Shown here: piece by piece, positions 31,686-33,796 of the stretch | Numbering within the stretch: position 1 is the first letter of the stretch | How the letters are laid out: every line of letters starts with the position of its first letter | NCBI GenBank assembly: GCA_903927935.1 | Contig: CAIYOV010000017.1 | Span: 1-33,796, forward strand | Source of the DNA: an uncultured Bacteroidota bacterium | GTDB taxonomy: Bacteria > Bacteroidota > Bacteroidia > Chitinophagales > LD1 | Length of the DNA: 33,796 nt | Reading direction: 5' to 3' | Made by a program: the position numbers and the translations under genes | The notes under the pieces: model-generated | The model's input: the letters and a program-made list of their open reading frames with translations, nothing else | The model's database searches: none | What the model was told of the DNA's origin: nothing

Positions 31686-32363
31686 TCAATTCCGGGCAAG
31701 AGCAGGAAACTCTTTCAAATAAAAGGGTTCGAAGTAAGCCAAGTTCTCAAATTCATTATTCAGATATTTTTTATGTGAAATGTTGAACATGTCGCGTGAG
31801 TCACAATAGATTTTATCAATAAACGTAAAATTTTTCGAGGTAAGAGCCTCTTTGCATTTATTTACGGCATTTCCACCAATGCAAATATTTCTTAATCCGT
31901 CCAGTGATTTTGCAAACTCTTCATTCAGCGTGGCACAGCTCGTATTGCGTAACTCATTCAAGTTCGAATCAAAAATAGCTGTGTAAACATCCATTCGCCT
32001 TGCATCCATAACGGGCATGTAATATGCCGATGCATCATTTGCTTTTTTCTGAATAGCAGTTGCCAACGAAAGTAAAGTAGGAACAGCAATAAGAGGCTTG
32101 TTTAATGCATAGCATAAGCCCTTAGCAACTGAAGTGCCAATGCGCAATCCGGTATATGAGCCCGGTCCGGAACTAATCGCCACAGCGTCTAATTCATGTA
32201 TTGAAATATTATTTTCCGAAAAAAGCGCATCAATAAAAACGGTAAGAATTTTGGCGTGCGAGTTTCCTTGCAGGTCTTCGCGATAATCCAGCAATATTCC
32301 ATCTTTCGCCAAACAAACCGAGCAAACTGAAGAGGATGTTTCTATGTTTAAGATGAGCGCCAT
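31686..32363 (-). CDS. tsaB: TsaB, tRNA threonylcarbamoyladenosine synthesis
   Basis: This is the TsaB partner of the TsaD-TsaB-TsaE complex that makes t6A at position 37 of ANN-decoding tRNAs. It is 225 residues, as usual for the family. The ASKHA-type N-terminal lobe begins ALILNIETSSSVCSVCL and carries the diagnostic SSGPGSYTGLRIGTSVAKGL (about 64-83, the dimerisation helix region). The C-terminal lobe is short, as expected for TsaB, and lacks the metal site of TsaD. It is translationally coupled to the M28 peptidase gene: stop and start share one base (TGATG). Confidence 0.95.
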   Translation of the reverse strand: MALILNIETSSSVCSVCLAKDGILLDYREDLQGNSHAKILTVFIDALFSENNISIHELDAVAISSGPGSYTGLRIGTSVAKGLCYALNKPLIAVPTLLSLATAIQKKANDASAYYMPVMDARRMDVYTAIFDSNLNELRNTSCATLNEEFAKSLDGLRNICIGGNAVNKCKEALTSKNFTFIDKIYCDSRDMFNISHKKYLNNEFENLAYFEPFYLKEFPALARN

Positions 32364-33589
32364 CAGAAATTGATCACGTGCTCAATTGTTTCATTTCCGC
32401 GCTTTACCTTAACCTTTGTAGTGTCTCCTTTTTTAAATTGTGCGAGGGCTTTCATATAACTCATCATATCGGTCACCTTAACTTCGCCCAATTGAATTAC
32501 TACATCACCCGTTTTAAGTTCTGCCTTCGAAGCGGGCTTGCCTTCCGTTACTCCGTCTATCCGCATGCCCTCTCCTTCAAAAGTATAGTCAGGCATAACA
32601 CCAAGGGTAACGGTAAATTTTGGCGCATTGTCGTTGCTGTCATCTTTAGTTTTGTGGAATGCAATTTTTCCTTTCGCATCTAAATTTTTTATCAGTTTCA
32701 TTGTATACCCGATAATTTCTTCCATACCGGTGTAGTTGATTTTATTTTCATCATCACTGGGTTTGTGATAATCTTTATGCTGGCCGCTGAAGAAATGCAA
32801 CACCGGTATATTCTTTAAATAAAATGATGTATGGTCGCTAGGACCCACTCCGCTCTCGGTAGTTTTTACTTTGAATGAAGGAGAAATGTTTTTCATAGCT
32901 TCATTCCATTCCGGGGAAGTGCCAACACCGCCTATCAACAATTTATTCGAATCCATTCTTCCAACCATATCAAAGTTGAGCATGTAATCCGTTCTGGTTG
33001 AATCTAATTTGGTATGCTCAACAAACCATTTGGAACCATATAAGCCAAGTTCCTCACCGCTGAAGGCAATAAAAACGTAATTATTTTTAGTAGATGAAGA
33101 TGATTTAAGAAGTCTTGCAAGTTCAATAATCGAAGCTACACCGCTTGCATTATCATCAGCACCGTTGTGAATTGCCGGTTCGCCCCTGTAAGTGGAATGA
33201 GCGGCTAAACCCCAGCCCAGATGGTCATAGTGTGCGCCCAGTATAACCGTGTTGGCAGCGTGATTATTAATGAATGCTACCACGTTGTTTCCGCTTACAG
33301 TTGTTTTTACACTATCAACCTTAGGGTGATAAATAAAATGCTGTAAATATTTTTTTGAATTAAAAGTTCCCTTAGTGTTTGTGATTCCCGCTTTTTTAAA
33401 CTCTTCTATTATATATTCAGCAGCTTTGAACTCATCAATGCTTCCTGTCATTCGGCCGTGCAAACTGTCAGAAGCCAGAAATGTAATGTGCTGTTTGAGG
33501 TTAACAGCTAGCTGGGCATTAACTGACAGCCATTGGCCATTGAATAAAGCAATAGCAAGAAAGATTCGGGCAAACAATTTTATTATCAT
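32363..33589 (-). CDS. Secreted M28-family zinc peptidase with PDZ domain
   Basis: This is a periplasmic or secreted aminopeptidase-like enzyme of 408 residues with a signal peptide (about 1-26, ending VNAQ). The M28 catalytic domain (about 30-315) shows all expected ligands: H in GAHYDHLG, D in GADDNASG, E-E in SGEELGLYG, D in NFDMVGRM and H in KDYHKPSDD. An SDHTSF segment contributes to the active site. The C-terminal 80 residues form a PDZ domain (MRIDGVTEGKPASKAELKTGDVVIQLG). This layout is common in Bacteroidota. It starts the two-gene operon with tsaB; the functional link between the two is not obvious. Confidence 0.93.
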   Translation of the reverse strand: MIIKLFARIFLAIALFNGQWLSVNAQLAVNLKQHITFLASDSLHGRMTGSIDEFKAAEYIIEEFKKAGITNTKGTFNSKKYLQHFIYHPKVDSVKTTVSGNNVVAFINNHAANTVILGAHYDHLGWGLAAHSTYRGEPAIHNGADDNASGVASIIELARLLKSSSSTKNNYVFIAFSGEELGLYGSKWFVEHTKLDSTRTDYMLNFDMVGRMDSNKLLIGGVGTSPEWNEAMKNISPSFKVKTTESGVGPSDHTSFYLKNIPVLHFFSGQHKDYHKPSDDENKINYTGMEEIIGYTMKLIKNLDAKGKIAFHKTKDDSNDNAPKFTVTLGVMPDYTFEGEGMRIDGVTEGKPASKAELKTGDVVIQLGEVKVTDMMSYMKALAQFKKGDTTKVKVKRGNETIEHVINF

Positions 33590-33596
33590 AGGAGGG

Positions 33597-33604
33597 CAAA
33601 CATA
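33597..33604 (-). promoter_or_regulatory. -7-like element ahead of the M28/tsaB operon
   Basis: The minus strand reads TATGTTTG, a perfect TAnnTTTG, 7 nt before the ATG at 33589. A T-rich run lies about 20 nt further upstream in place of a proper -33 TTTG. Use of this element would give a nearly leaderless transcript. Confidence 0.35.
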
Positions 33605-33757
33605 ATGGCTTATTGTTTATGGTGAAAAAATCGGGATAAAAATTCAATTTCCGACAATAAGATTGATAATAAATTCCAAATATTGCCTTTTGCTTCATAC
33701 CCAAATAGAGTAGTTCTCAATCTAATTGACTACATTCGCGCCTCCTTAAACAAAAAT

Positions 33758-33796
33758 ATGCGCAATCAGAATATTAGAAACATCGCCATTATCGCT
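33758..33796 (+). CDS. typA: TypA/BipA GTPase, first 13 codons (cut by window end)
   Basis: An ATG at 33758 opens a frame that runs off the window: MRNQNIRNIAIIA. This is the hallmark start of the translational GTPase TypA/BipA, which continues in the family with HVDHGKTT. TypA is a ribosome-associated EF-G-like factor acting in stress and ribosome assembly. A TACATTCG element at 33731-33738 may be its -7 promoter box. Assignment rests on 13 residues, but the match is distinctive. Confidence 0.75.
   Translation, partial: MRNQNIRNIAIIA

Overview
The window is about 40% GC by eye and looks like chromosome from a member of the Bacteroidota. The evidence is CarboxypepD_reg-like N-terminal domains on secreted proteins, a TonB-dependent receptor, start sites without Shine-Dalgarno sequences, and promoter elements of the TTTG / TAnnTTTG type. 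Gene content is compatible with the Chitinophagales/Sphingobacteriia side of the phylum, but nothing here fixes the genus. No tRNA, rRNA, CRISPR array, transposase or phage gene was recognised.

Region 1 (1-9417, all +): the tail of a possible PhoD-like phosphatase, then a TonB-dependent receptor, an RND adaptor, an RND pump, a TolC-type channel and a POTRA-less Omp85-type barrel. The last three or four form a tight envelope export cluster. Region 2 (9423-13406): an NAPE-PLD-like metallo-beta-lactamase divergent from a secreted sialidase-like propeller, then (-) an ECF sigma factor overlapping its TPR-tailed membrane anti-sigma factor.

Region 3 (13520-18896) and its echo at 26746-27203 hold the most unusual material. 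Two paralogous, unassigned small proteins (81 and 85 aa) are each preceded, within 11-32 nt of the start codon, by a degenerate tandem array with a strict 21-bp period. The first array has about 20 units (13959-14378) and the second has 8 clear units (26746-26913). Both lie in divergent intergenic regions shared with a large secreted enzyme or protein gene (alpha-2-macroglobulin, GH13). The array sequences differ, but the period, the position and a CAAC-N5-TTTAA core are shared. A multi-stem structured element (13520-13659) lies downstream of the first small gene.

Region 4 (18941-26645) carries mostly single genes: a SAM methyltransferase, an M1 aminopeptidase lipoprotein with HEAT-like repeats, a small secreted protein, an alpha/beta hydrolase, a CarboxypepD_reg secreted protein and a GH13 alpha-glucosidase. 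Convergent genes abut with almost no spacer. Region 5 (27254-33796) holds a DUF4126 membrane protein, a DEAD-box RNA helicase broken by a one-base deletion and preceded by a long structured leader, two tandem ArsR-type regulators with a cysteine-less double rhodanese protein, tsaB with an M28 peptidase, and the first 13 codons of typA/bipA.
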